From assembly GCF_002775205.1 (NCBI RefSeq), contig NC_036450.1:15395479-15459478 (forward strand): a stretch of 64,000 bases of DNA. Reading direction: 5' to 3'. The position numbers and the translations under genes were made by a program. Below, in pieces: positions 1 through 21,009 of this stretch (position 1 is its first letter; each line of letters begins with the position of its first letter). The notes under the pieces were generated by a model, which was not told the origin of the DNA, did no database searches, and saw only the letters and a program-made list of their open reading frames with translations. The stretch is from Xiphophorus maculatus. Lineage: Eukaryota; Chordata; Actinopteri; Cyprinodontiformes; Poeciliidae.

Positions 1-730
1 CACAAAAAAAACTGCAAGAGTTTTAATTTCAAATGACCAATTATACTGAACAGATAAGATTAAATAACTTTGAGTCACATTGGCTGATGAAATATTTTTT
101 TCAAAATGAACACTTTTTTTAACAAAACATTTCAAATAACAGCAACATCATTGTAATAACTGTATTTACAGACTTTTATAAATTCCAGGTCTGCTTACAA
201 GAGAGTGACAGACTTTCACCTCATTTTCTGTTGATTTATCCAAATCTGCATATTTATGACTTCCAAACGCCGATCAGAACAAATATCACCAGACAATATG
301 TCTGCAACAGAACCACACAAACGGTTTAAAACATAATCAGTCATTTGTCCTAATGAGATGAGGGCGGAAATTTGCCCTAATGAGGCAAACATGGAAATGG
401 AGATTGATGACTGTTTGATGGGAAACCTGCATAACAAGCTCAAATTTATCTGCAAAGATATTTAAAGATGTTGACTTTTTAGAATGATGAAAAAAAATAG
501 GGAAGTTGTGATTGTATAACCAATTTAAAGATGCTAAAAAATGTGGATTCATTTAGACGCTGACTTATACAGAGTAAAGAACTGTGTATTCAGAAAATTT
601 CCAGTGAATGGATGACTTTATCACAGAAAACGGTAACTTTCTAAATGGTTAATATTCAACCTTGCAAACGTATGGCCTAAATGGTGCAGTGACCTAGTTA
701 TCTAGCTGGTTCTGAGAAAAGGCCCTTTAC
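1..730 (-). other. ass1: ass1 intron (left edge)
   Basis: This stretch follows the donor of the most 3' ass1 exon visible here and runs off the window. It should be the intron between that exon and the next one. I see no exon, RNA gene or clear repeat in it; it is AT-rich. Confidence 0.7.
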
Positions 731-2561
<1,831 letters not shown>

Positions 2562-2656
2562 TTAAAAATGTTAACCTGTAACAAGAGTAGACAATGAGTC
2601 ACATAATATTTTACACAAAACTACTTTGTCTGAAATGTGACCAGTCAGGTTTATTT

Positions 2657-2720
2657 GGATAGCAAAGAAGTTACTGTTTCTTAGACACTTGGGCAAAAAA
2701 CAGTAACTTCTTTGTTATCC
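2657..2720. repeat. 23-bp inverted repeat with short loop
   Basis: GGATAGCAAAGAAGTTACTG... at 2657-2679 pairs with 2698-2720 with a single mismatch, leaving an 18-nt loop. It lies in ass1 intron 1 and may be a small MITE or its ends. Confidence 0.85.
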
Positions 2721-3264
2721 CAGAAAAATAAATCAACTTTAGTGTGAAAATAAGAAATTGTAACAGAGGCTTTTGGACATTTTAGACATCGAAAAGTAAT
2801 TAGTTTGTAATTAATTGACAGCAGAATCAATCAAAGAAAAAATAATTCTGCCTTAATCCCTACTTCTTAACTAGATGACACATTAAATATAGCAACAAAA
2901 TATGATACAAACTTTTAATTTATATGCAATATTAAATCTTAAACTAGATCCAAAAGGGAGAGGTTTTAGAAGAATGATAACTCAACAGGTAGTTTCATAA
3001 AAAGACAAGAAGGGTTGCCTGCTAATGAAAAAAAAATATGTCAGAAAGAAATACATATCATCTATGGACATTTTCCAGTTTGCATGTGCTTAAGGTTTTT
3101 CCTGCTCAGTTCGGTTTTAAGATGAGCCACAGAACGTGTCTTGCAGGATATTTTTAACACATCACGTTTTTTAACGACAGCCATATTGGGTTGCCATAAC
3201 ACCTAAATGACAGGAACAGCATTTAAATGCAAAACATACAGACACGCAATTAAAGTGTACTTAC

Positions 3265-3401
3265 GGCGTACTTAGATGAAGAATGAGTGAACGGTCTGAC
3301 ACGACGTGGTCCGAACGCTGGAAGGCGAGGAGCAGAACCGCGTTTGGTTCAACGACTGATTCTGGCCCAAGCTGCGTCACCAGGTCGCGATCGTGACGTC
3401 A
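3265..3401 (-). promoter_or_regulatory. ass1: ass1 first (non-coding) exon and promoter with a CRE palindrome
   Basis: A donor reading GTAAGT on the minus strand lies just below 3265, and the first coding exon has its acceptor at 2522. The GC-richer segment 3265 to about 3390 is therefore a good candidate for the 5' non-coding exon. A perfect cAMP-response palindrome TGACGTCA lies at 3394-3401, at the expected promoter side. ASS1 is known to respond to cAMP signalling in mammals, so the site fits, but binding is inferred. The transcription start cannot be fixed from sequence. Confidence 0.55.
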
Positions 3402-5380
3402 GAACCAGCTGACTGCCCGTCATCTTCCCTCCACAGAAATTGTTTATGTAAAAAAACATACTGTAAATTAACACAATACCCAAATAATATGTCTTTTTTT
3501 AGCTTGACACTGTTTTTGGTTGGTTTTATTGTGTTTAATCTTTTATTGTTCTGTATGTATATTTTTTCTTTTAGCGTATTTTTATGGGATACAGACAGTC
3601 TTTTGTAGCACTAAGACGCTTTATAATTAAAGCGCTTCAAACATTTCTAATGATATCACATTAGAAATGTTCGTTGGAGTTTCTTTTTTTTTTTTAAAGA
3701 CTGAAACTTTCCTAAATCTCTACCATGTGCAGAAAGATTATTATAGTTAGTTACTATGCAACATTATGCTATGGGAATGCTTTTCTCTTAGAAACAAAAT
3801 ATTCATAAAAACCTAGATGGTCCTGATCACAGGAAAATTCCATCAGAAAGCAATTGAAAGCTGCAGCAAGGCTTAAACAGTTTTTTTTTTGTTTAAAACT
3901 ACAAAGTTTGGTTCATTTTCACCAGAGTTGCTGCTGCACATTTGAGTTCATCACTCTGGACCCAAAGTTGGACACACATGGTACTTGTTGCCAAAGTTAA
4001 ACAATAGGATAATATTACAAGCAAAGGTAAAAATCTCACCAGACAACATTTTCCTGTTTCTGCATGCTGCTATCCAAAGAAAATAAAGGCAACGGTAGCA
4101 GCTAAATACATTAAGCCTTTACAATTAACCGTGTAACATTTTTAACTAAAGTAATTTTCGGTAGTGATAAAGATTTAATTCACTCTTTGGGTGATTTCTG
4201 ATGGCATTTGGTTTATGTAAATTAGTTTTCTCAGTGGTACATTATTTTTGTCACAAGTTTGTCAACTTGAGGCCACAAAATTAAGAGATGGTGAGGTTAA
4301 AAAAGCAGCATACAGTCTTTCCCATAATGAGTCGTCAACTGTGTTATGTAGTTAACTCATGATCAGCATAATTTCAACTTTCTGCCATTATTCGTTGCAT
4401 TTAGATTTTTTTAAAATCTAAATATGAAACCAATCAGTTTTAAACCTGAATTAATCTGATGTCAAATTAATCAACAAAATCTATCCTGTTATATTGAGTT
4501 CACCAACATTTACCAAGTTCGTTCAGTAGAGGTTAGTATTTGTGTGAGAAAATCTTTTTATTACACCTCTCACAAAAACTGAGAATTTGACTAAGGATTT
4601 TGTTTTTCTAAAGAAAAAAAGAAAACAAAACAAAAAAATACCTGGTGTGGTGCATTTGTGGATAAGTTAAAACCCTCTGGTTTTTAAGAAAACAACTTTG
4701 ATCTGGTCTTTATATTTTGAATATTTATTTTTTTCACCATGAGCTTCCAAAATCAAAAAAAAAGAAAAAAAAAATACAATATAACCTTCTGAAAACCAAT
4801 ACACTGAATATTTTTAAAAAATTTTCCCACAGGGTAAGAAACACTGAGCAAAGACAGTCTATGTGGCTAGTGACTGAGCTCAGTCTTCCTCTTCTCTACA
4901 TCTCAGAATATGTTTCACAAACGTCGAACCGCCCTCTCCGCCATTTTAACTAACTTTGTAAAGTCATACACAGTTCACTAGTTAGGCATTTTGTCAAAGA
5001 CGAACGGTACAAAGTGACCGCTAAGTCTTGGAGTTGATAACTGTGAGGTTTTCCAACAAATGATGTCTGCAATCCACCACTTAGGATATAATGCACACAT
5101 TACCCTCTCCACATAAACTGGCAGTCAGACGAGACTGAATGTGCACAAATGTAAAAACCACTGTAGTGCTGGAAATTGGAAGAAAAAAAAAAAGCAAAGG
5201 GGAGATTGTTGGAGTCTTTCATACCCCTAATAGCCATACTTAAATATAAACAGAAACAAAAATTGGCATCAATGAAGGAGCCAAATTGCTGGACCACATC
5301 TAATCTGCCCGTTTATTCAGAAAAATATCACTATTGATTTATGATCATTTATGACATAACAGCTGCAAAATACAATGAAT
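3402..5380. other. Intergenic region between ass1 and surf4
   Basis: The 5' side of ass1 faces the 3' side of surf4. The stretch is AT-rich with homopolymer runs. It holds one perfect 13-bp hairpin (3640-3671) and a small CpG-containing patch near 4920-4955. I see no coding exon. The part nearest surf4 may belong to its 3' UTR. Confidence 0.6.
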
Positions 5381-5384
5381 TGTT

Positions 5385-5735
5385 TTTATTTCTCTAAACA
5401 TAGAACAAACATTCATTTAACCGTTTTCTTTTTTGTTTGTTTTTTTTTTTGCTGCACTTTAAAATAAACAGGCATTTTTATTCTTACACACATTGAAGGC
5501 TGAAGTTTTGAAAATAAAAAGTCTTTTTTTTTATTAACCAAAATATTTTAGCAGTTGGGACAAAAAAAAAAACAACCAAAAACAGAAACAAAGAAAAATT
5601 GTCCACTGATAGTTGAGGTGTTTTCCCCCCACAGCAAGCTGTGTATCCTGCGGGCAGAACAGCCAGAGAGGGAAGGTCTCTGTGTCCCGTGGTGGCGGGG
5701 GCCGTCAGATGTGCTGCATGATTCTCTCGCTCTCC
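5385..5735 (-). other. surf4: surf4 3' UTR with candidate poly(A) signals
   Basis: Downstream of the surf4 stop codon, AATAAA signals on the minus strand lie at 5530-5535, 5477-5482 and 5385-5390. Which one is used cannot be decided here; mammalian SURF4 has a long 3' UTR, so the more distal ones are plausible. Confidence 0.5.
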
Positions 5736-12787
<7,052 letters not shown>

Positions 12788-12975
12788 TTTCCTCCAATAT
12801 TACAGTTGTGTTTTTAAAAAAACTGTGCCAACACAAATGTAGGGTGCCCTGGATTCGCTTTCTCCAGACTGCGTTCCTCCCCCCGTTATTTAGTTGCAGA
12901 TTTCCCGATAGCTTCGGACGGACGCAGAGAAAGGCCGCCTCCGCCCCACAATGCGCCGCGATTTGACGAAGAGCC
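12788..12975 (-). promoter_or_regulatory. surf4: surf4 5' UTR and CpG-rich promoter
   Basis: Sequence upstream of the surf4 start becomes CpG-rich (about 12890-12975), standing out from the AT-rich surroundings. This fits a housekeeping CpG promoter. No TATA box is obvious. The transcription start is inferred only as lying within this segment. Confidence 0.5.
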
Positions 12976-14517
12976 CCCCTGCATGGTACTGCAACCTTCG
13001 TCTGCCACGTATACTGAACCGGGCAGGGGCTTTACAGCCACCCGGCATTGTTTTCATGTAAACAGGAAGATGAAGTAAACAAGTATTTATGCACAGTAAC
13101 TATATCAAAAAATAACTACATGACATTAAATGTTACTTAGCAGAAAATCACAGATAAAACTGGCAGTACAGAAGCAGCAATAATACAAGACTGATTCATT
13201 CAAAGATATAAAATTAAGGTAAAAAATAAAGTATAGTCATTTTATTAGGTTGAGATATTATTAAGAAACCAATTTGTGCAATTCAAATGGTCATTTCTGT
13301 TTATAATGGCTCACAGCTGATGGAAACCAAAAGTATTGCAGAATATTTGAAAAAAAAAAAAAAAATAGGCGTACAGATTTTTTTTTGTTGGATTTTTTAA
13401 AAAATGTATCATGTGGAAACCTTTGCTATATATTATAAAATCCTACTGAAGACTTGGTAGTTGTGCAGCAGATAATCACACACATTCCTCAAGGAAGAAA
13501 CTGTCAGTTGATGGATTACTTTATGCGAGTTTGTTAAAAAGTTAAGTGAAAGGAAAAAGTGTAGTAGAAAAAAGGTCAGTAAGTTATACATGTATTAACT
13601 GCATATACTGTGCAGTACACTTATGAACATACCTTTCAAAAGACTGACATTTCTGTATTAAAATTATTTTACTGGTCATATGTTATTTTTGAGTGAACCC
13701 TGAAGTTTGGTTTTCATCAACTTCAAGGTATAATCATCAAAACAGAAAAAAATGAAATATTGTATGTAATGCATCTTTATATGAATTTCACTTTTAATTT
13801 GAATTATTAAATGACATTCACAAATTTGAGATCCATCTGAGGGTAAGAAACATATTGTTATTGAGCTTTACTTTTTAAGTCAGTTGTCTTCATCACCACA
13901 GACCAGTAGTAGCTTTAGCATCTCCTATCCTACAATCCCTCATTAAGACAACAATTTACTTAAACTTAGGAATCAAGCTGAACAGTGCTGTGTTAGTGAT
14001 CCCTTCATTTAAATTAGGAGTGTGACATTAGGGAAACATGGAGGGCAGTTTGTCATGGGGATGAAAGTTTGAAACCACTGCGTTTGCATAATGCAAAGTC
14101 AGAAAGAAATCATTATTTCTAGGAAATAAGTCTATAAAAGTGCTTAATTTGAATGTGTTACATTCACAAAGCATGTTGCATGAATTTAGGTAGCCGCAAC
14201 AACAGGAAAAAACATACAAAACAAATAAAACATGGCACAGTCTAAATGATGCTGTATTTATTTACAAGTGCATTAGATAAGAAATCACAAAGAACTCCAA
14301 CTGACCCAGAGAAAAATCATTTTATGTCATAAAAACCAGCTTTGCCGACATCATGACTTCAGAAACATAAAGCATTTCCCAAAAGTCACTTGCATCCTTA
14401 TAAATGGATGTACAGAAGTCAGGCTGGTTTAAATACATATTCTAACTGGATGTCAGTGTTGTCTCCTGACAGTTGCCCAGCTATAAAAAAGATACTGTAT
14501 GTTGGTGCTTTCACAAG
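12976..14517. other. surf2-surf4 spacer including the surf2 3' UTR
   Basis: About 1.5 kb between the surf4 promoter and the surf2 stop codon. A minus-strand AATAAA at 14257-14262, about 260 nt beyond the surf2 stop, is a good candidate surf2 poly(A) signal. The rest is AT-rich, with long A and T runs near 13350-13390, and no recognisable gene. Confidence 0.6.
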
Positions 14518-16767
14518 TTACTTTCCATTTTGGGCTTTTTTGTGTTTCTTGTTTCTAGATTTCCACCGGTTATTTCTGAATTTCTTCTGGAAACCACCAC
14601 CTTGGACCTACAACATGTACAAATGAAAAAATTAACATCTGGTAAGCTGAACAACTAAACCACATTTGGCACTTTAACAGTTTGTTTACTACAATTGTGC
14701 TTAAAGTTCTTAAAGCATCTCTCTTGTGATTTTGTGTCTGTCCTTTGGTTTTTACCCTCTCTGACAGACCTTGTGTTACACCTGGATCTATGAAAAGGTT
14801 CTTAATAATGAAGCTTGACTTACTGATACAAAATGTCAAGAGATATATTTACAAACCTTTTTGCGCTTCTGCACCACCTGTGTGTCGACTTCCATTTCCT
14901 CGTCTTCATCTGTTTGAAAGTCATGCTCCTCTTCCTCATTTTCTCCACCTGCTGTGGTTTCTACCTCTGGATTTTTTAAAGAGAACATGGAAGCTGTAGG
15001 AACACAAGAGCAAATTAAACTGTTTGGCAATAAAAAATTTTGAGCTTAAGCAAAACATAATACCAACTTTTATTGCAAATATATATTTAAACAAAATTTG
15101 GGTGCAGAAATTATTCTTCTTGATCCATTTTTTTCTGTTACCCAGGGGATTGAACATTACTTTAATCCATGGCCCACTGAGCTGGATGAAGAGGAGGACT
15201 TATTTTCCCACTAAGCCCAGTAGGGCGACATCAAGGGAAGTAAAAGAAATTTCCAAAATATATTATTTAAGAACTACAACAAAGAGTGTTGTAGTTCCAA
15301 AAAAGGCACAGTTGAATTACCAGGAGATTTAAATGAAACATTTCATGAACTTTACTAAAAGGAAACAAAATGAACTGCAACAGGCCAAGATCAAGAGCTC
15401 AAAAAAGAAAGGTATCCAAGGATGCCAATAATTTCTGCCACTACTTTTTTGATCAATTATTTCTCAGCATTAGATTTTTCCATCAATAGATAAATATTCT
15501 TAAAGTGTTGATATTCAGGGAGCAATTATGCTGCTGCTGCAACAAAAGACCAGCATGTGCCAATAAATGCAACTGAGACAGTATGCACTGACATGGATAG
15601 AGGTCGCTCATGCTGTCTTCTGAGTCGCTGTGTTCTTCCCCGCTGGATGAAGGTTCCCACACGCCGTTAGGTCGTCTTTTTGAGGACTGACTCATTTCTT
15701 CTCCTGTGTTTTTGGGCTTCTTCTGTTTCAGTCTGGCTGGAACAAACTCGATTCCTTGCCGCGTACACTCCTCATCTGTAAACAAACGAAAAAAAAATCG
15801 TCATTTACCATTCTATTGCTCATTTTCTCATTCGAATGCGAACACATGTGCCAGTCTGTCTTGCTCTGTTTTTGTTTTTATAATTTGCTCACAAGTAGTC
15901 TTGGTTTTTTTAGGAGATATAAGGAAGCAACACATACAAATGTCCTAATAAAGGTTTGATTTTCATCCACACCAATGGGCCAAAACATATTTTAGAAAGA
16001 GCAGAGTAAGAATGATAGATTTCAGCAAATACCACATCCTCCTCACCATCATCAGATAATTTAACGTTCCTTCCTGAATGATTCAAAATGTAACTTTTTA
16101 TCTTGCATCCAATGAAGTGCAGACACTCGTTAAACCACCAACTCTTACAAAGCACCAATCATGTAAATAAGTGATGCACTGACATTGAGAAAGGGCTTTC
16201 TTGAAACGTTTCCCACTGACGTGTCTTAGGACATGATCTGACTGCCGGTTGAGATGTCTCAGGGTCAGTTTGCAGAAGAGCCGATTGCTAGAAAAAAAAA
16301 AAAGACAGATCAGAAAATGTGGATCAAGTGCAGTTTATACCGAATAAGCACTGCGTAAGTGCCACAACATAGTAAAGTAACACAAACAAGAGGAAATCTT
16401 ACGGTTGCTTCGTGCTTGATACAATGTGTGGCTCATACTGGCTGTAGTTGAACTCTGCTTCTGCATTCAGTTTCTTATATTTCTTTCCTTGGATAAAGGA
16501 GCGCAGCTCCGCCAGACTGCAGGGCAACTCGTGTCCATTTAGGGTGCATTTGATCTGCAAACAAATGTTAACTAACATTAGAAATCGATCAAACAGCTGC
16601 ATTTGACTAAACAGGTAAGTTAGCATGCTGCGACATGACGTTGCACAAGTACACGTGTATTTTGAGTGATATTTAGCGGATTTCTTGTAAACCTTTTTGC
16701 CATCTGTGAGCTGGAAAAAGGGGTGATCAGTTAGAAATGTTCTGATATCCGCAGGCAATTCATCCAT
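14518..16767 (-). CDS. surf2: Surfeit locus protein 2
   Basis: Nuclear/nucleolar protein of the surfeit group, linked in other vertebrates to ribosome biogenesis. Six exons: 16693-16767, 16403-16554, 16184-16287, 15593-15775, 14857-14993 and 14518-14607. They sum to 741 nt, 246 residues plus stop; human has 256. Matches to the family include MDELPADIRTFL at the start, LNGHELPCSLAELRSFIQGK, FCKLTLRHLNR, EECTRQGIEFVPA and SMSDLYP. The C-terminal third has an acidic stretch (residues about 190-205) followed by a lysine/arginine-rich tail that looks like a nuclear or nucleolar signal. Four of the five donors depart from GTAAGT/GTGAGT (GTTTAC, GTCAGT twice, GTTTGT), yet all phases agree. The gene is complete. 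Exon 1 ends at AAG because continuing would read into the intron and lose homology. Confidence 0.95.
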
Positions 16768-18088
16768 CTTTGAAAAACACTGTCAAACAAATCCCAGCGT
16801 GTTGTGAGGAAGCCACCTCCCAAACAGGAAGCTAACGACACGTGGTTTGATGTTAGTCTGTTTCGTGTCAGCGCCCTCTACTGACCAAAGTCAGAAAGGA
16901 CAACCTTGTACTCCATTTATTTAATTTAGGAGCACATATTTAAATACATATTCCATTAGATGTTTATTACAGTTTTTAAAAACGTCATTATGTCTTTGTT
17001 TCTAAATATTTAATTGTCATAATATCAGCATTATGAATTTATTTGACCAATACTGCTCTAGTTTTTGGTTTTGCTGGTTTGAAGTGTTACACTGGTTAAC
17101 CAATGAGATGTCAGAGGTCCATTAGTAGCAAAGTTATTTCATAATTATTTCCATGCTCAGATATTTTGAATATTGTAGAAGTTTCGGCTGTTAATGAGAA
17201 CAAATTACTTTATTTATTTATTTTTGTTTTTACTGAGAACAAAGTATTCCATTTATCAGTTTGCACTTCAGCATCGGAACCTTAAGATAATTCAAAACTG
17301 TGAAATAACTAGATTTTTATTTTACTATTTGATTGTATCGAATTTTTATGAATGATTTGTGCATTTCATTAATCTAATTATAGTCTGACGTCTAATAACT
17401 TAACAAATTTGAATAATTATAAACTACATGCATTTATATCTATAACATATAATAAATAATTACTCACTAAATCATTTATAACACGTTTGCATGTTTAAAA
17501 CCTGACATTAAGAGGCTTTTCACAGAGCTTCACGTCAGCTGACCTGACGGCTCAGCTTCAGAGAGAAGTAGAAGTAAGAGTGTTCACTTCGTACATCTTT
17601 TCCGAAAATACATGAACGGTATTGTAAAAAAAACAAACAAAAAAACGTGTCTTGGTTTTAACAGAATGAATCACTTCCATAAATGTAAATTAATTCAAGT
17701 AATTTTTGAGTTTTCTAAATCTTTTTTGGGAAACTATTAAGTATATGTTTGATTAACTCTAGAGTAGAAAATTCCTACAGAGTGAGCCCTCTTGTTTCGC
17801 TCTGAAATGCTTCCCATTATTTTCCCACAATTCATTGGGCAGGTACACACATATTAGACGGCTGGTGGATCGGATACACGGGGCTTGTTTTTACTTTTTT
17901 CTTGTAGAACACCGATATAATCCGCAGACAACCTTGGATTACACATCAAAAATCAAATTCCTTGTTAACTCAGATAAATTTAACCCAATCTACTCCGAAT
18001 AGCAGCGTCTTCACTGATGACAGTTCTTCCAGCTGAAGGTTAGCAGCAATAGTTTTGCTTTAAGCTAACAAGGGAAGGACTTTAAAAC
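16768..18088. promoter_or_regulatory. Divergent surf2 / bbln upstream region
   Basis: The two genes are transcribed away from each other across about 1.3 kb. The proximal surf2 side has an ETS-like AACAGGAAGC and an ACACGTGG E-box near 16824-16845. The bbln 5' UTR and promoter should lie in about 17780-18088. The middle (about 16900-17760) is AT-rich with nothing I can identify. Confidence 0.45.
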
Positions 18089-18758
18089 ATGTCTGGACCA
18101 AATGGAGACCCAAACATCTCCAGTGAGGATGGCATCATCAACGACGACGACGACTTTGGCGAAGAAGGTAACGCTCGCTGATTATTACACAATACAGCGG
18201 ACAATGAGCCTCAATTTAATGTTTTAACACATTACTTTGTCTCTTACTTTGCGCTACTTATGCTACATTCTGCTTTAAAACATTTAGAGAAAAATGTGAA
18301 AACTGGAACTTTACAAGAGGTTATGAAACATCCTTAAGGTGGACCGCTAATAGACTAGTGTTCAAGCTATTTGAACATTATCCTGAATATGCCACACTCA
18401 CACAGTGAAGCTTCATTTATGCTCTACTTTGTTTCGTCTTTCACACAAACTCCCATAAAATGGACTAAAGTTGTGGTTGCATCATAAAGTTGAAGTAAAT
18501 AGTGTTTGTTCTGTTTTATCTGCAGAATACGCCTCGATCAACAACATGCTAGATCAAATCAACTCCTATCTCGATGACCTGGAGGAGCGCAATGACGCCC
18601 TTAATGGAAAACTGCACGAACTGCTGGAGTCAAATCGGCAAGCCCGTCTGGACTTCAGGGCGCAGCTAACTGGCTCTCCAACCCAAGACGAGAATCATGC
18701 CGTGGAGCAGGAATCTACTTTACCGAGCGAGCAAAACCAACATGAAGACAATCAGTGA
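18089..18758 (+). CDS. bbln: Bublin coiled-coil protein (UPF0184, C9orf16 homologue)
   Basis: Small coiled-coil protein of the UPF0184 family; the nematode orthologue keeps intermediate filaments and the apical lumen organised. Two exons: 18089-18167 and 18526-18758, joined by a GT-AG intron within a glutamate codon, giving 103 residues (human 83). The N-terminus MSGPNGDPN and the core YASINNMLDQINSYLDDLEE and LLESNRQARLDF match the family. Residues about 28-70 show heptad spacing of L and I, consistent with the expected coiled coil. The extra length is a polar, probably disordered tail. An AATAAA at 18767-18772 begins only nine bases past the stop and may not be the one used; another lies near 19217. 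The start is the only in-frame ATG giving the conserved N-terminus. Confidence 0.95.
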
Positions 18759-18772
18759 CAAGATCAAATAAA

Positions 18773-21009
18773 TGTGAAGGCAAGGACAAAGACGATCAAA
18801 GTGGATTACAGTTGCTCTAAATTCTGATTTTCCTTGACAAACTTGGAAAAATCCAATCAAATTTGTTGCTGCTCTAAAAAAAGCTGCATCTATCTTAGTA
18901 GCAAACCAAGATTCGTCTAGATATCAGCTCAAGTTAGATCCTGTTGAATATTAATCATGCTTCAGGCTTGTGTGTGCATACATACATATATATGGAAATA
19001 ATTGTGTGAAATTGTCTATTTTGTTCCAAGATTTAGTCTAGATATTTCATTTCTCTTCAGCACCCTCAATCTATGATAAAGTGTTACTGTCCCTTAACTC
19101 ATTTAATATGTGTAAGTTTAAGGAATTAAAATTACATACACACATTGTGGGAATTGTCAGACATTTTAATATAAATTAAGATTACTCTGAAACAGAAAAC
19201 AAACATCCAAAAATACAATAAACTTCCAGCAGTTAAAAAACTTCCCCTGGTTGTTTATCTCAATTTGTCAGTAGCTGAATAAAAATACCATAGGAAACAT
19301 ACAGCTTTATTCAAAACTACTATCTATGCATTTCTCTCTCTCTTCCCTGAACTATTCAGGTTTGACGTGTTAAGAGTAAAGTTCAGCACACATCGTTATT
19401 CCTTCAGAAATAAAGAAAAACCCAACATGTGACAATCATCAGACTTGTCGCCATGACTACAAAAGCTGCTACACATGTCAGTTTTTTTTTGTTTTTTTTT
19501 TTTGCCTGTGTGGTTTTAGATATCCTAAAGTAGTATGGAAGATGAAATGTTTCCAGAACAGAAAACCAGTTAAAGAGGGAAGTGACATATCCTCTATTTC
19601 CACATTTGTAGTTACACACTTGTACACCCAACAGTATGTAACTAGTACTTCAAAAATGGAGAGGACAGTTTGTAGCAACTTCTTGTTACACAAACATTTC
19701 ATGAAAAAGAAAATTCAAATGCATTTCTATGAAAGGAAAATGGAACGAGGGGAAACTTGAGTCAACTACTGCAAACTATATTGTGCTGCGGATGCTCATA
19801 GTTGCCTTCAAGGAACTTCATAAGGAGTAAATGTGACACCAACTGGGATTCTGAATAAAATCCCTCTCTGGGGCTAGGGTAGTTAAAATGTGGATTATTA
19901 ACATCAATGGAAACATTTCGGTATGAAATGTCAAGATCTAAATTCAGATTCAGACTGGTGTGTGAAGCCTTTGATGTGCTGTTGCTGATCTTTTTTACTG
20001 CGTTAAAGTAGCCCTGGTTCGGTCAAGGTTTTTCAGGCGTCCACAACAACACAACTATTTTAAAAAGCAACAGATGTGGCCTACGTTTGTTCCCCAAAAT
20101 GTTAACAAAAAGGAACACGAATGTGCTGAATCTAACTATGGAGCTGATCCATCTGTCTCAATCCAAAGTGCAACTTTAACACTTTCAAAATGACTTCAAC
20201 TTGTTGAACTGTTCAGACAGACCACATTCCAGCTTACTAAAACCTACTTTGAGGTGAAAAATGTTTTCACTTCACCATCAGTATGGACTTTGACAATCAT
20301 GTGACAATCAGGGTGAAGGTATGCACTCCCTGGTCTCCTGACCTGAGGACAGCAGGGAGGACCAGCGTACATCTTCTATTGCAGTTGACATCATACAGTT
20401 TTTATGGCCTGAGAAAATTGTTACACTTCACCTGAAATTTAAGTGAATTTTACCTCTGGAATTTGAAGTCAAACTACAAGCCCTACGTCTGCACAACCTC
20501 TACTTGCTTTAACTTGCAATGTGTAGTTAATACAGCGAGTACCAATGCTTTTTAAAATTTGACTTCAGAATAATACAATTCAGTTTCACACTGCACAACA
20601 ATATTGTTTTCCCTACAGGGAGTCTGCATAAAACCCTTGGTGCAATGTGTATGACTAAATGCCCAAAAATGCCTGTTATGATGTACTATAGCTCCATCTA
20701 CTGGTTAACTACCACGAGGTTCTTCATTGTAGTTCATTTTAGATTGTAGTGACATTAGGGTATGGCTTACAAATAAAATTCAAATTATTACTTTATAGCC
20801 AAAATAGCCTAAATCACAACTGATAGCAAAAGCCTCCATTTAGGAACTGTTACTTTCCCACTCTGAGGAGGGATCTTCTACTGTTTTCAGTAGCCAGTCT
20901 TCCTGGTTTTTGGTGTGATTCCCTTACACTTCCCAGTTAGGAGGGCTGAGACTACAGTCCCATAGTTACAAAACATTACATGGTTTCATTCCTACATGGT
21001 GTATCGGAC
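18773..21009. other. Tail-to-tail region between bbln and ciz1
   Basis: Both neighbouring genes end here, so this 2.2 kb should hold their 3' UTRs. Candidate signals are AATAAA near 19217 for bbln (plus) and at 19307-19312 on the minus strand for ciz1. If the latter is used, the ciz1 3' UTR would be about 1.7 kb. No coding exon or repeat stands out, apart from a T-rich run near 19482-19503. Confidence 0.5.

Noticed and set aside
4920-4960. A separate promoter with a GCCATTTT (YY1-like) motif between ass1 and surf4
   Set aside because: It is a single motif without a CpG island, neighbouring exon or donor site.
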